A program made the position numbers and the translations under genes. From Acidobacteriota bacterium (GTDB lineage Bacteria > Acidobacteriota > Blastocatellia > UBA7656): a stretch of DNA of 64,000 nt. The notes below the pieces were generated by a model. The model was not told the DNA's origin. It saw only the letters and a list, made by a program, of their open reading frames with translations, and ran no database searches. Below are positions 17,246-27,128 of this stretch, piece by piece. Position 1 is the first letter of the stretch. Every line of letters starts with the position of its first letter. The stretch lies in contig JACQDB010000020.1 of assembly GCA_016201275.1 (NCBI GenBank), positions 1 to 64,000 of the forward strand. The letters run 5' to 3'.

Positions 17246-17632
17246 TTAAGGCGGTGTCTGTATGACACACGGTTGATCTGAATCATAAAAGCCTGGACTG
17301 ATATGAATTTCCTTTTTCTCAAAAGTAATGGTGTTGAAGGCGTCGCCTAAAGTGTCGTCAAAATCACTGTCGTAGAAAATCGTCTTTGCATATAACAGCT
17401 TGCCGTTTCTATCATAGATTTTGGCTATCGCGCCCATTCTAGGAAAGAACGGACGTGGACTCAGTCTTTTTTGAAAGACCATTACTGTCAAGTCACCGTT
17501 CGGGCTTATGGCTGAGGCGCGAAGTCGTGGAATATAATCTAGCAAACCCGTCACCACAACCAAACTAACGACCGCCCCAATCAGACAGAAGTAAAATATT
17601 ACCAGTCTGGTTTTGCCAGTGATTCGATTCAT
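17246..17632 (-). CDS. membrane-anchored hypothetical protein
   Basis: A 128-aa protein with one N-terminal transmembrane helix (LVIFYFCLIGAVVSLVVVTG) and a beta-rich extracytoplasmic part (LTVMVFQKRLSPRPFFPR, AKIYDRNGKLLYAK). The pattern suggests a small YkuD-unrelated beta domain, but I recognise no family. It has a weak ribosome site. It could be missed by annotation tools, though the coherent topology supports a real gene. Confidence 0.55.
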   Translation of the reverse strand: MNRITGKTRLVIFYFCLIGAVVSLVVVTGLLDYIPRLRASAISPNGDLTVMVFQKRLSPRPFFPRMGAIAKIYDRNGKLLYAKTIFYDSDFDDTLGDAFNTITFEKKEIHISPGFYDSDQPCVIQTPP

Positions 17633-17725
17633 AGCCTTATAGTCTCAATCAAAATTTGGAACCATTTGCCCACGCTAAAATATATTCTCAATACAGAGTG
17701 GCCTTTTGCTTACCAAACGTAAGCC

Positions 17726-19138
17726 TCAATCTTCGGTGTGCTGGTCGCCATCGAAGTGCATCACCAACGGTTCATCGTCCACTACGGTCTCCAAATGCAC
17801 ATCGCGTCCCCACAACTTGAAAACATATTCCATGGTTTTGTGAGCGTACTTCATATCCAGTTCGACGCCCTCAAAGCGATGCCGCAGATACAACTCTCGA
17901 TTGCGGTCATAATCGCCATCCATTACTTCTATGTAAGGAAAACCGAAATTGGTCATGTTGGCAACCAGTTGATCGCGGACTTTTTCCCAACGCTTTTCGG
18001 TGATCGTCCACTCTTCTTCATCCACCAACTCGTAAACGAACAAGTCCAACTCTTCGCATAACTCTTCGGTCAGATAATTTCTGAGGAAAGAAATATCATT
18101 ATCCATTTCGCGCACTTCAAATAATTTCTGTCGCCCTTCGCCGCCGACCCGGCCATATTTTTCGCGCTCTTCCTTTGTGGGATTGTCCCAGCGTCGCTCA
18201 ATATCTTCAAAGATTTTATACCCCAGATAATACGGGTTGAGTTGCCCTTTATGCGGCGAGACGACCCCGGCGTGAAGTTCGGCAAATTCCAGATGATCGG
18301 CGGTAGGCAAATCCATTTCCCGCATGATACGTGAATGCCAGAACGATGCGAATCCTTCATTCATGATCTTGGTCTGCATTTGCGGCACGAAGTATTCCAT
18401 CTCTTCGTGCAGCATGGTCATGACTTCGCGCTGCCAGTCCTTGAGAATCGGCGAATGCTTCATGAGGTAATAGACCAAATCTTTTTCTGGCACTTCTTTG
18501 TTGAGCGGTTCGGCAAATGGATCAATGATGGCCTTGCCCAATTCCGCATCGCTCATCAAATCGTCATAGCGGCCTTCGACTTTCGATGGCTTCTTTTCAT
18601 CCTTTCGGTCTGGTTCGCGGTGCGATTTTCGTATGAAGAAATTCGGGTCAATGTGTTCTTCGATGGAGAGGACGGCATCGAGAAATTCCTCTACGACTTT
18701 GCGCCCATAAGTAAATTCGTATTCCGCCATGCGGCGAGCGTGCAGCGCCGCTTCGTCAATCATGCGGCGATTGGTGTGCGAAAAATAGGCGTTGTTCTTG
18801 AAGAAATCTACATGGCCGAGAACGTGCGCGATGACCAGTTCGTTTTGTATCGGCGAATTGGTTTCCAATAAAAACGCATACGAAGGATTCGAGTTGATGA
18901 CCACTTCATAAATCTTTGACAAACCAAAGTCATACATCATCTTCATGCGATTGTAGGCTTTGCCAAACGTCCAATGCGAATAACGCCCCGGCAAAGCATA
19001 CGAGCCGACTTCGTACATCACAGTTGCCGGAACGATTTCAAAGCGCACAGGAAACGGATCGAGGCCGAATTTATTGGTCGCTATGTCCCAAATCTGCTCG
19101 ACCGCTTTTTCCAGTTCTCTGACTTCTTTATCAACCAT
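17726..19138 (-). CDS. spoVR: SpoVR family protein
   Basis: A 470-aa protein of the SpoVR/YcgB family. Recognisable family blocks are [20 protein letters not shown] near the N-terminus, the stretch [23 protein letters not shown], and [14 protein letters not shown] in the middle. The biochemical role is unknown; in Bacillus it affects spore cortex, and in enterobacteria it belongs to a stationary-phase regulon with yeaGH. It is third in the prkA-DUF444-spoVR operon, 47 bp after the DUF444 stop. The conserved gene order across phyla indicates a shared stress-related process. Confidence 0.95.
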   Translation of the reverse strand: MVDKEVRELEKAVEQIWDIATNKFGLDPFPVRFEIVPATVMYEVGSYALPGRYSHWTFGKAYNRMKMMYDFGLSKIYEVVINSNPSYAFLLETNSPIQNELVIAHVLGHVDFFKNNAYFSHTNRRMIDEAALHARRMAEYEFTYGRKVVEEFLDAVLSIEEHIDPNFFIRKSHREPDRKDEKKPSKVEGRYDDLMSDAELGKAIIDPFAEPLNKEVPEKDLVYYLMKHSPILKDWQREVMTMLHEEMEYFVPQMQTKIMNEGFASFWHSRIMREMDLPTADHLEFAELHAGVVSPHKGQLNPYYLGYKIFEDIERRWDNPTKEEREKYGRVGGEGRQKLFEVREMDNDISFLRNYLTEELCEELDLFVYELVDEEEWTITEKRWEKVRDQLVANMTNFGFPYIEVMDGDYDRNRELYLRHRFEGVELDMKYAHKTMEYVFKLWGRDVHLETVVDDEPLVMHFDGDQHTED

Positions 19139-19185
19139 AACTTTTCTTCTGCCGAGTAATCGAGGTTTCGCCTCTGGGTTGGTGG

Positions 19186-21642
19186 TTACACTTCTTCGCC
19201 GCGTTTGCCGAAAAATTCTTTCAAGGCCGGATAGACATCCTCTTTTTCATCTATGCGAACGCCTATGAAGCGGTCTTGATTTTTCAAGCGGTCTTTGAAG
19301 ATGGAAAGCAATGCGCCCGACGAACGCCGATAACTCAACGCGCCTTCTTCGCCAATTTCGCCATAGCCGAACAGATTACAGGTCGAAATTAATTCGTCGG
19401 CCAGTTTGATCGCCTCGTCATTGTCCGAATAATAATTGTCACCATCGGAAAAATGAAACGGATAGATGTTCCAGTCTTTCGGCAGAAAGCGCTCCGTTAT
19501 TAGATCAAGCGCCAGTTTGTAAGCCGACGACACGACTGTGCCGCCCGATTCGCCTTGCGTGAAGAATTGTTCTTCAGTGACCTCTTTGGCTTCTGTGTGA
19601 TGGCTGATGAAGACGATCTTCACCTGATCGTATTTGGTCCGCAAAAACCGCACCATCCAGAAATAAAACGAGCGTGCGATATATTTCTTGAATTCGCTCA
19701 TGCTGTTGTGGCTCAGTATGCCGTCAACGATGTAGTTGTGATGATCGGCAACTTCAAAATCATAAACCTGGACGACTTCTTCAGAACGGGAAATCCTTTT
19801 TATTTTCGACACCAGCAGTTGACGATCCAGGACTTCCTGAACGGCTAGGAAATCTTTTTCACTCGCCTTTGCGTCACGCGTGATGGTTTGCAACTGGCTG
19901 TAGGACAACGCATGAGCCGTCGGCTGGTAATAACTGTAGGTGCGCGTAGTGTTGAAAAGATGACCAAATTCATTTCGCCAATCAAACGGCATGATGAATT
20001 TGCTTCGCATGGCATTGATACCGGCTTGTTGTCGTGTTACCAGTGTGTCCAGCTTGGCGGATTTTTCCCTGCACGCAAAACCAATCTCTTCTTTGAAGCG
20101 AATCGCATCTTTGGCGTGAAGCGACAGAGCATAATAAGTTCCCGCTTTGAGAGGTTTTTCACCTAGCCTGTGCTGCTTCTGAACAATCTGGGTTATGCGG
20201 GCGCGCATTCCCCAATACGAGAGCAGATGTTTGACCTGCTTGACCAGCATTCGACTGGATGAATTCAGCATCACGCTATGATGCGCGACCGTCCCTTCGG
20301 CATCGAATAAGCCGCGTAAAAATGCGGCGCGAACCACAGGCGATTCCCTGTAGATCGAGCTTTCGATGTAGCGTTGCGGAGAGCGACGAGTCAGCATTGG
20401 ATAATCGGCGGCTAGCCGCCGCACCAATTCAACGCTGTTGACATTGAGGCGTTGCCGCGAATTTTCGCTCTTCTTCAGTTTGATAATCCCGCACTTTGCA
20501 AATGCCCTCTGGAAAAGCTCTTTGTACATTTCCAGCCGGTCGAGATTTTCATCGGAGATAGACAGATAGGTTCCGTAGCTGCCAGCCTTTTTGGGAATTC
20601 GCAAGTGACCATCACCCAACAAAACGCCCGTCAGATATGCCTGTTCTGCGGTCAAAGAGGATGGCAAAGATTCCTCACGCCCGGCAATCTTTCCCCACGA
20701 ATTCACCAGAATCAGTTTATCGCCTTCTTCCAGTTCATCCGCCCGCTTTTCAACAATGCGATTACTGATTTCATGGTAAACAAAAAACCGATGCGCGTCG
20801 GTAGCCTGAAATCGTCCGTCTTCCGCTTCAATAATCAACGTGCGGTTCACCGGTTTGGTAAAGGTCTCCGAAACGCTTGAAGCAGTCTTTTGATAACTGT
20901 ACAAATCAACGCAGGCGACCTCGTCACCCACGCTGATTTCGGAGATGTCTTTATAAGAACCGTCGGCCATTTCAATCAGGTGACCGGCGGTAAAGCAGCC
21001 GCTGACATCCATCATTGCGATTACGACGGCGTTGGATTCAAAGCGAATCTCTTCTTCCCAGGTCTTGTAGCGCAGGTCTTCTTTTTTGAAGGCTCCGAGT
21101 TCGGCTTTGCCTTTTTCTCTGGCCTGACGTTTGATGTTTTCTAAAATGCTGCGGCGTTTATCGAGGTTCGACATGATGCCGGTGCGGCGAATCTCTGTGA
21201 ACTTCGTGGTCTTGGATTCCACCGCCTGCTTGGCTTTTTCTTCAAGGAAAGGCAGATGCAAATCTTCAAAAATCAACTTGGCGATTTCATCTATCTCGAC
21301 ATCGGCTTCGTAATAATCCTGCCCCGCCTGATCGCCGGCCTTGTCGCCGCGCCCAGGCCCCTGCCCTTGCTGACCTTCGCGGGCAATCACGTCGCCGACC
21401 TGAGTTTTGCCATCGCCCGTGCCTACCTGTTTTTTCTTGCGATAATCAAAGCGGAATTTATATTCATCGAGCGAGCGTATCGGCACTTTGACGACTTTTT
21501 TGCCATCGGAAAGAATGATGGATTCATTCGAGACGATGGAGCCTAGGTTCTTCTTGATCGCCTCTTTGACACGCTCTTTATGACGTTCCTGATCAATTTG
21601 ACCTTTGCGTTGCAGCGACCAATCATTGCGTTGTACAGACAT
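19186..21642 (-). CDS. yhbH: DUF444 (YeaH/YhbH) VWA-like protein containing an intein
   Basis: The 818-aa translation is a DUF444 protein interrupted by a 431-aa intein. Removing residues 216-646 leaves 387 residues, almost exactly the length of Bacillus YhbH. The N-extein (1-215) has the basic, Gly-rich linker of the family and ends VIAMMDVSG; the C-extein begins [13 protein letters not shown]. Joined, they give DVSGSMSE, the MIDAS motif of a VWA fold, so the intein splits the metal site itself. The gene lies between prkA and spoVR, as in E. coli yeaG-yeaH and related operons, where it is thought to act with the PrkA kinase under nutrient stress. AGGAAAAAG precedes the ATG. Without splicing the MIDAS would be non-functional. 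Confidence 0.93.
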   Translation of the reverse strand: MSVQRNDWSLQRKGQIDQERHKERVKEAIKKNLGSIVSNESIILSDGKKVVKVPIRSLDEYKFRFDYRKKKQVGTGDGKTQVGDVIAREGQQGQGPGRGDKAGDQAGQDYYEADVEIDEIAKLIFEDLHLPFLEEKAKQAVESKTTKFTEIRRTGIMSNLDKRRSILENIKRQAREKGKAELGAFKKEDLRYKTWEEEIRFESNAVVIAMMDVSGCFTAGHLIEMADGSYKDISEISVGDEVACVDLYSYQKTASSVSETFTKPVNRTLIIEAEDGRFQATDAHRFFVYHEISNRIVEKRADELEEGDKLILVNSWGKIAGREESLPSSLTAEQAYLTGVLLGDGHLRIPKKAGSYGTYLSISDENLDRLEMYKELFQRAFAKCGIIKLKKSENSRQRLNVNSVELVRRLAADYPMLTRRSPQRYIESSIYRESPVVRAAFLRGLFDAEGTVAHHSVMLNSSSRMLVKQVKHLLSYWGMRARITQIVQKQHRLGEKPLKAGTYYALSLHAKDAIRFKEEIGFACREKSAKLDTLVTRQQAGINAMRSKFIMPFDWRNEFGHLFNTTRTYSYYQPTAHALSYSQLQTITRDAKASEKDFLAVQEVLDRQLLVSKIKRISRSEEVVQVYDFEVADHHNYIVDGILSHNSMSEFKKYIARSFYFWMVRFLRTKYDQVKIVFISHHTEAKEVTEEQFFTQGESGGTVVSSAYKLALDLITERFLPKDWNIYPFHFSDGDNYYSDNDEAIKLADELISTCNLFGYGEIGEEGALSYRRSSGALLSIFKDRLKNQDRFIGVRIDEKEDVYPALKEFFGKRGEEV
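19705..20997 (-). other. intein with LAGLIDADG homing endonuclease, in the DUF444 gene
   Basis: The intein spans residues 216-646 of the precursor. Block A starts at Cys216 ([18 protein letters not shown] ... SVGDEV). Block B is [13 protein letters not shown] with the TxxH residues. The endonuclease motifs are [10 protein letters not shown] (acidic residue D344) and [10 protein letters not shown] (E449), both with acidic residues kept. Block F is [16 protein letters not shown] and block G is ILSHN, giving the penultimate His645 and terminal Asn646. The +1 extein residue is Ser647. All residues for class 1 protein splicing (Cys1, TxxH, His-Asn, Ser+1) are present, so splicing and homing activity are both plausible. 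Confidence 0.92.
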
Positions 21643-21719
21643 AACTTTTTCCTAAACCGAAGCCCGCACATTCACAGCGAATGCGCGGGCTTCAGAAAAA
21701 AACGCTCACCGCCCGTGGC

Positions 21720-23645
21720 TTATCGGGACAACAACGTGCCTACATAAGTCAGCAATTCATTGGCGCAAACGGTGCAATAGCCATGCTCACTGACTAGCCG
21801 ATCAATGACATCGTTGATGCGGCGTTTCTGGTCAGTGTCCGGCGTCTTCGATGACGTGGTAATCTTCACCACATCCTTGAGGTCTGAGAAAATCTTCTTC
21901 TCGATAGCCTCTTTCAAGCGTTCGTGCGACTGATACTCGAAGGGCTTACCTTTCCGCGCATAAGTCGAAATGCGTATGAGAATTTCCTGGCGGAACGTAT
22001 TCTTAGCGTTTTCGCTGATGCCGATCTGCTCTTCGATGGAACGCATTAATTTTTCATCCGGCTCCATCTCTTCTTCGGTAATCGGGTCTTTGATTTTTTC
22101 CTTGTTGCAGTAAGCTTCGACGTTATCGAGATAGTTATTGCAGATGCCTTTGGCCATCTCTTCAAACGAATATACGAAAGCGCGTTGGACTTCTTTCTTG
22201 GCCACTTCGTCATATTCACGCCGCGCCGCCGAAACCAGATTCAAATAGGTTTCGCGCTGTTCGGAACTGATGCCAGTGTGTTGCTCAAAGCCGTCTTTAA
22301 TGGCGCGCAAGGCATCAATCGGGTTGATGCAGGTGATGTTATCTTTGACCAGCGCCCCTGAAAGCCTGTTGATAATGTAGCGTGGGCTGATGCCATCCAT
22401 GCCTTCGCGCACTGTCTCTTCCTGCATCTCGCGCACGTCTTTCAGTTTGAAGCCCTCGACATCTTCGCCGTCATACAGTTTCATCTTTTTGACGATGTCG
22501 ATGTTGGCTTTCTTCGGCACTTCCAAACGCGTCATCACGGCAAACATCGCGGCAATCTTCAAGGTGTTGGGCGCGATGTGAATATTCCGCAAGGCTTCGG
22601 ATTGCTTGAGCAGTTTGTCGTAAATGCGTTCTTCCTGCGTGACCTTGAGGTTGTAAGGAACCTTGACCAGAATGATGCGGTCTTGCAGGGCTTCGCTCTT
22701 GCGATTGGCCGCAAACGAGTTGTATTCGTTTTCGTTGGTGTGCGACAAAATCACTTCATCGGCATAAATCATGGCAAAGCGCCCGGTCTTGATATTCTGC
22801 TCCTGACTCAAGGTCAACAAACTGTAGAGGAACTTCTCGTCGCACTTTAACATTTCTATGAATTCCATCAAGCCGCGATTGGCGATGTTCAATTCGCCGT
22901 CAAAGCGATAGGCGCGAGGGTCGGACTCAACACCGACTTCACCGATGGTGGAAAGATCAATCGAGCCGGTCAATTCGGTGATGTCCTGGGATTTTGGATC
23001 CGAGGGCGTGAAGGTGCCTATGCCTATGCGTTCCTTTTCGGAGAAGATGAGGCGATGCACCAGCACATCTTCGTGGCGACCTTTATAAACGTGTTCGAGA
23101 TTATAACGGCATTGCGGACAGAGTTCGCCTTCGATATAAAGCCCGTAATGTTTGGCAATTTCGGGGCGCAATTCGGGCGGAATCAAGTGCAGCGGCTCCT
23201 CGTGCATAGGGCAATCTTTAATCGAATAGACTGCGCCTTTATCGCTACGGCTATAGGCTTCCAAGCCGCGTTTCAAGAGCGTCACGATAGTGGATTTGCC
23301 GCCGCCGACCGGCCCCATCAAAAGCAATATGCGCTTGCGAACCTCTAAGCGTTGGGCTGCGGATTTGAAGTATTCGACGATGCGAGCGATGGGCGATTCA
23401 ATGCCATATAACTCATCGCTGAAAAAATTGAAGCGGGTGATTTCATCGCGGGAGCCTTCGTTGATCTTTTCGACTCCGGCATCCAAAATCATTTCGCAGA
23501 TGCGCGCATGAGAAAGTTTGGCAAGATTCGGGTGTTGCGAGACCAACTCGAAATAATCCCGGAATGTGCCTTCCCAAGCCAGTCGTTCACGGTCACGACG
23601 ATGTGCTTCTAACAGTTCGCTGAGATTCATTTTGTCTTCGCCCAT
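21720..23645 (-). CDS. prkA: PrkA serine protein kinase / AAA protein
   Basis: A 641-aa PrkA (YeaG) homologue. The N-terminal AAA core contains the P-loop LLMGPVGGGKSTIVTLLKRG near residue 105 and a Cys pair plus CP-x-H motif (CPMHEEPLHLIP, LCPQCRYNLEHVY) that looks like a zinc knuckle. The C-terminal part is the kinase-like PrkA domain. In E. coli and Bacillus it is a stress-linked kinase or AAA protease-like protein. It is first in the operon with DUF444 and spoVR. GGAGGTG lies directly before the ATG, the best ribosome site in the window, and a TTGAGG/TATAAT promoter lies at 23788-23815. Confidence 0.95.
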   Translation of the reverse strand: MGEDKMNLSELLEAHRRDRERLAWEGTFRDYFELVSQHPNLAKLSHARICEMILDAGVEKINEGSRDEITRFNFFSDELYGIESPIARIVEYFKSAAQRLEVRKRILLLMGPVGGGKSTIVTLLKRGLEAYSRSDKGAVYSIKDCPMHEEPLHLIPPELRPEIAKHYGLYIEGELCPQCRYNLEHVYKGRHEDVLVHRLIFSEKERIGIGTFTPSDPKSQDITELTGSIDLSTIGEVGVESDPRAYRFDGELNIANRGLMEFIEMLKCDEKFLYSLLTLSQEQNIKTGRFAMIYADEVILSHTNENEYNSFAANRKSEALQDRIILVKVPYNLKVTQEERIYDKLLKQSEALRNIHIAPNTLKIAAMFAVMTRLEVPKKANIDIVKKMKLYDGEDVEGFKLKDVREMQEETVREGMDGISPRYIINRLSGALVKDNITCINPIDALRAIKDGFEQHTGISSEQRETYLNLVSAARREYDEVAKKEVQRAFVYSFEEMAKGICNNYLDNVEAYCNKEKIKDPITEEEMEPDEKLMRSIEEQIGISENAKNTFRQEILIRISTYARKGKPFEYQSHERLKEAIEKKIFSDLKDVVKITTSSKTPDTDQKRRINDVIDRLVSEHGYCTVCANELLTYVGTLLSR

Positions 23646-23787
23646 CTTACACCTCCGATGCCCACTGCGCGTGGGGTTCGAAACCGAAACTACACGGGGC
23701 TATGGATCGTAACGGCTTCAACAGTTACCTACCCAGAAGAAGTTGGATTGGATTCTTCGTTCCACCATTCCATCGTTGCTGCCAGAA

Positions 23788-23815
23788 TTATAGCACGGTA
23801 CGCAAGCGCCTCAAT
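23788..23815 (-). promoter_or_regulatory. sigma-70-like promoter of prkA-DUF444-spoVR
   Basis: On the minus strand TTGAGG (23810-23815) and a perfect TATAAT (23788-23793) are separated by 16 bp, and overlap the end of truB. The start of transcription would be about 23781, leaving a leader of about 135 nt before prkA. A stress sigma factor could use the same -10; this cannot be told from sequence. Confidence 0.5.
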
Positions 23816-24785
23816 TCTTTGGCGATACAAAAACCGTTTTCGGCTTGATTACTCTTAACTCGGTGTCCCACTCGCCCAACGCTACCAGTTCGCCTGCCAC
23901 ATTGCACAAGCCAATGATTGCCGAAGCCTTGCCCCCACCACTAATAGTAGCCTCGGCCAATTCCGGTTCGTGCCAGCGCACCTCTCGACCATTTGCCAAC
24001 CGATTCACCTGCTCGGTTGGCAGCGTCAATCGTGGCAAATGCGAAATCGTATCGGCCAAACTGATCAGATGCTCGCCTAACGCCCCGGCGGATTGTTGCT
24101 CTTCCACTGCCTGTAAACGCAAGGACTCTGCCAGGGTAAACCTGCCAACAGCGGTTCGCTGTAAAGCGGACAGATGCGCGCCGATTCCTAGCTGTGCGCC
24201 TATGTCATGCGCCAGCGTGCGAATGTACGTCCCCGATGAACAACGCACACGCATCACGAAATCCATCGTGCCGTCCTCGTTCACCTTGCCGGTTCCGTCA
24301 TTCAACAAGGCAAGCGAATGAATGGTAATGCCTACAGGCTGGCGCTCGATTTCGCGTCCGGCACGCGCCGCCTGATGCAGGCGCTGGCCATCAATTTTTT
24401 TCGCTGAAAACATGGGAGGCAGTTGCAACTGCTCACCTCGGAACTCATTCAACACCGGCTCAAGGGTGGCGGCAGTCACACCCATTGGTGACACCAAAGG
24501 CGAAATTGGTTTGCCGGTGTAATCCTGCGTATCGGTGGCAAAACCCAAACGCACAGTGGCGATATACTCCTTCTCTAAACCGACCAGGTATTGCACCAGT
24601 CTGGTCGCCGCGCCTACGCAGACGACGAGGACGCCGGTAGCGAAAGGGTCCAAGGTTCCGGCGTGACCGATTCGACGCTCGCCCAGTATGCGGCGCAATT
24701 TCGCCACGACATCATGCGAGGTCCAGTCTTCCGACTTGTTGAGGATCAAAGTTCCGTTGAGCGTTGGTTTGATTGCGGCTGCCAT
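23811..24785 (-). CDS. truB: tRNA pseudouridine(55) synthase
   Basis: A 324-aa TruB enzyme, which isomerises U55 in the T-loop of tRNAs. The motif RIGHAGTLDPFATGVLVV contains the catalytic Asp. GYYVRT-type sequence is seen as GTYIRTLAHDIGAQLG, and the KxIDGQR substrate loop is SAKKIDGQRLH. The chosen ATG at 24785 (MAAAIKPTLNG) matches family starts; a start at 24842 would add 19 unrelated residues. Its C-terminal region is of PUA-like length. It has no rbfA, infB or rpsO neighbour, unlike in many bacteria. Confidence 0.95.
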   Translation of the reverse strand: MAAAIKPTLNGTLILNKSEDWTSHDVVAKLRRILGERRIGHAGTLDPFATGVLVVCVGAATRLVQYLVGLEKEYIATVRLGFATDTQDYTGKPISPLVSPMGVTAATLEPVLNEFRGEQLQLPPMFSAKKIDGQRLHQAARAGREIERQPVGITIHSLALLNDGTGKVNEDGTMDFVMRVRCSSGTYIRTLAHDIGAQLGIGAHLSALQRTAVGRFTLAESLRLQAVEEQQSAGALGEHLISLADTISHLPRLTLPTEQVNRLANGREVRWHEPELAEATISGGGKASAIIGLCNVAGELVALGEWDTELRVIKPKTVFVSPKN

Positions 24786-24895
24786 TCCGCATGATTGTAC
24801 GCTACCTTTGCGGTTCCCGCACAACTTTCGCTGGCAGTCCAACTCGCCACCAAACGCCCCATCGGCAGAGCGGCGTGAAAAGTTTTTCGCGTTGC

Positions 24896-25675
24896 TTATT
24901 TCGGTGCTATCGGAATATCTTTTTGCGTGGTGATGGGCGCGCCTTCCTGTTCCAGCGGCGCGACGAAATTAAAGAGGCGCAGCGCCAGCTTGCCTTTTTT
25001 TCCAAGCCTCGGATCAAATTCGTAAGCGGTCACCGAACAGTTGGCGATTTCATGGGTCCGATCCATTTCCATAATCTCTTCTTCGGTCAAATGCTCAAGC
25101 AGATAGCGAAAGCAATTGACGATGACTTGATGCGCGACAATCAAAACGCGCTCGCGGCGATGTTCGCGGCTGATCGTGTCCATCAAGCTGCGAAGCCGCA
25201 AGAGGACATCGCACCAGCTTTCGCCGCCCGGCGGACGATAATAAAATTTACCCAACACGGTTCGCGCTTCAGCCTGCTCAGGATACAGTTGCTGAACCCC
25301 GGTCTTGGTTATCCGGTCAAAGATGCCAAACTCTTTTTCGCGCAGTCGCTCATCTACAATCAAGGCGAAATCGTCATCCTTCATAGCGGCGTTTTGCAGC
25401 ACGATTTGCGCCGTATCGCGCGCCCGTTTATACGGTGAGACGAAAACCACCGACGGCCTCTCGACCTCCTGGAGCCGGCCAAACCAACGCCCCAAGGCCG
25501 CTGCCTGCTGTTTGCCCAACGCCGACAACGGCACTTCAACTTCGCGTTGTGGCAATTCGATAAATGATGTGCCGGTTTGTTCGGCTTCCCTGCGCGCCAC
25601 GTTGCCTGCACTCTCGCCGTGCCGCACAATCCACATTACATCCGGCCATTTTTGGGTTTTTTCAAATTGAGTCAT
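24896..25675 (-). CDS. histidine phosphatase family protein (phosphoglycerate-mutase-like)
   Basis: A 259-aa protein of the branch-1 histidine phosphatase superfamily. The catalytic motif is IVRHGESAGNVA near residue 17, with the second Arg in VSPYKRARDTA and the acid/His pair in REKEFGIFDRI and VLIVAHQVIVNCF. Substrate unknown; candidates are phosphosugars, nucleotides or phosphoproteins. It starts 220 bp from the LanC-like gene's end and precedes truB on the same strand. An alternative start at MWIVRHG is possible but lacks a ribosome site. Confidence 0.85.
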   Translation of the reverse strand: MTQFEKTQKWPDVMWIVRHGESAGNVARREAEQTGTSFIELPQREVEVPLSALGKQQAAALGRWFGRLQEVERPSVVFVSPYKRARDTAQIVLQNAAMKDDDFALIVDERLREKEFGIFDRITKTGVQQLYPEQAEARTVLGKFYYRPPGGESWCDVLLRLRSLMDTISREHRRERVLIVAHQVIVNCFRYLLEHLTEEEIMEMDRTHEIANCSVTAYEFDPRLGKKGKLALRLFNFVAPLEQEGAPITTQKDIPIAPK

Positions 25676-25889
25676 ACGCTCTCTGTCCCCAATTATTGAT
25701 GCTGTAAATAGTTTGTGCGAAGAGTTCAGATAGGCGCGATCCGTCTCAAAACAATCTTCGCTGAACCTCTATGCAGCACGCACGAAAGCTTTACAGTAGC
25801 AAAATATTGGGTTGGTGATGAAAGTTTTTTTATGAGTTGATAATCCTTGTGAGCGTTTTCCCTTGCCGTTGTGGCGCGCTACGCCATGC

Positions 25890-27128
25890 TCAAATAATCA
25901 AGATCGAGGGAACTTCTTCGAGATGGTAAAGCCGCAGATAAAAATAGCCGATGCCACTTAGTCCCAGCATCAAGTTTGGAGTTTCGCCAGCGCCAGGAAC
26001 GCCGCACGGCCACGGCAAATCATTTTTTCGATACTGTTCAATGCCGAAATCCCCCAGCCGCTCGACGGTCTCCAACGCTTCAGGATATTGCCAAAGGCGG
26101 TGCGCGTAAAGCAGTAACTCGGCATTGCCCGTATGTCCATGACACAACGAAAAATTGGCTTGGCTGAAATAACTTGAATTCGCCAGCGTCTTGGTGGTCG
26201 AGCGAAGGGCGGCTTCGGCTTCCTGGCGATAGCCTTCGTCACCGGTCAATTCCCAAGCGCGCAATCGCGCCAAGCCTATGCCGGGAGCGCCGTGACACCA
26301 GGCCATTGAATAGCTCAACTCCGCATTGGCGTTAGGCATCGCTTCGCCAAAGGTACGAAAGTCAGGCCAGTTGTCCTGTTCAGCACTGAACCAATGCTGT
26401 TCATAACGGCAAGCTTGGGTGGCGGCAACTTGAAATTTCTCTTCTCCGGTGACGCCATAGAGTTCCAAAAACGCCCAGCCAATGCCCGCCGTGCCATGAG
26501 AAAACCCGGTTAGATTACGCGGCGTATTCAGGGTATTCCAAGACCAGCCTTCATCGCTCTTCAGGGCGGTGTCAAGCAAATGATTGCCGTGTCGAATGGC
26601 CAACTCAACAAGAAAATCTTGCGGCTGTTTTTGATGAAGATAGAGCAAAGCGGGAATCGCGCCAGCGCTGCCGGAGATAACATCCAAGCCTTGCTGCATC
26701 GGATCATCTTTACTCAACTCTTCGGCGAGGCGCAGCGCCTGTTCAATTAAATATTGACTAGCAAATATTTCAGCAAGCTGAACCAAGCTATAGGCAATGC
26801 CGCTCCACCCCGAATAAAAACCGCTGCGCGCCGCTGGCGACAGTTGCTCGCAACGTGACAACGCCTGCGCGATCCCGCCTTCCGCCGTCAAGCGGTGAAT
26901 TTTGTCATGGGTGAATTTATACAGGTGCGCGAGAAACAAAGCGATGCCGGCGGTGCCACTGTAGAGGTCCGCGCCATAAGCGCGATGCACCGCCATCCAG
27001 GCATTGTCGGTAAACTCCATCGAAGGCCCCAGCCAATTGCACCGCTGCTCGTGCCATACCGCATCGCGGCACACTTTGGCACCGATAAAAGTTGCAGTTT
27101 CAAGAAAGGCTTCCTTGGTGTGATTCAT
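25890..27128 (-). CDS. LanC-like cyclase
   Basis: A 412-aa alpha-toroid protein of the lanthionine cyclase family, resembling the cyclase half of LanM and stand-alone LanC. Zinc ligands are present: C278 in AWCHGAPGIG, and C329-H330 in SLCHGHTGN. The catalytic His is H211 in FSHGTAGIGWAF and Asp149 fits the general acid/base site. Other inner-helix GxxG repeats are YSGTAGIALFLA and YSGWSGIAYSL. It should catalyse addition of Cys thiols to dehydroamino acids. Its ATG overlaps the HopA1-like gene stop by 4 bp (ATGA), showing translational coupling. It is the last gene of the operon. Confidence 0.85.
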   Translation of the reverse strand: MNHTKEAFLETATFIGAKVCRDAVWHEQRCNWLGPSMEFTDNAWMAVHRAYGADLYSGTAGIALFLAHLYKFTHDKIHRLTAEGGIAQALSRCEQLSPAARSGFYSGWSGIAYSLVQLAEIFASQYLIEQALRLAEELSKDDPMQQGLDVISGSAGAIPALLYLHQKQPQDFLVELAIRHGNHLLDTALKSDEGWSWNTLNTPRNLTGFSHGTAGIGWAFLELYGVTGEEKFQVAATQACRYEQHWFSAEQDNWPDFRTFGEAMPNANAELSYSMAWCHGAPGIGLARLRAWELTGDEGYRQEAEAALRSTTKTLANSSYFSQANFSLCHGHTGNAELLLYAHRLWQYPEALETVERLGDFGIEQYRKNDLPWPCGVPGAGETPNLMLGLSGIGYFYLRLYHLEEVPSILII

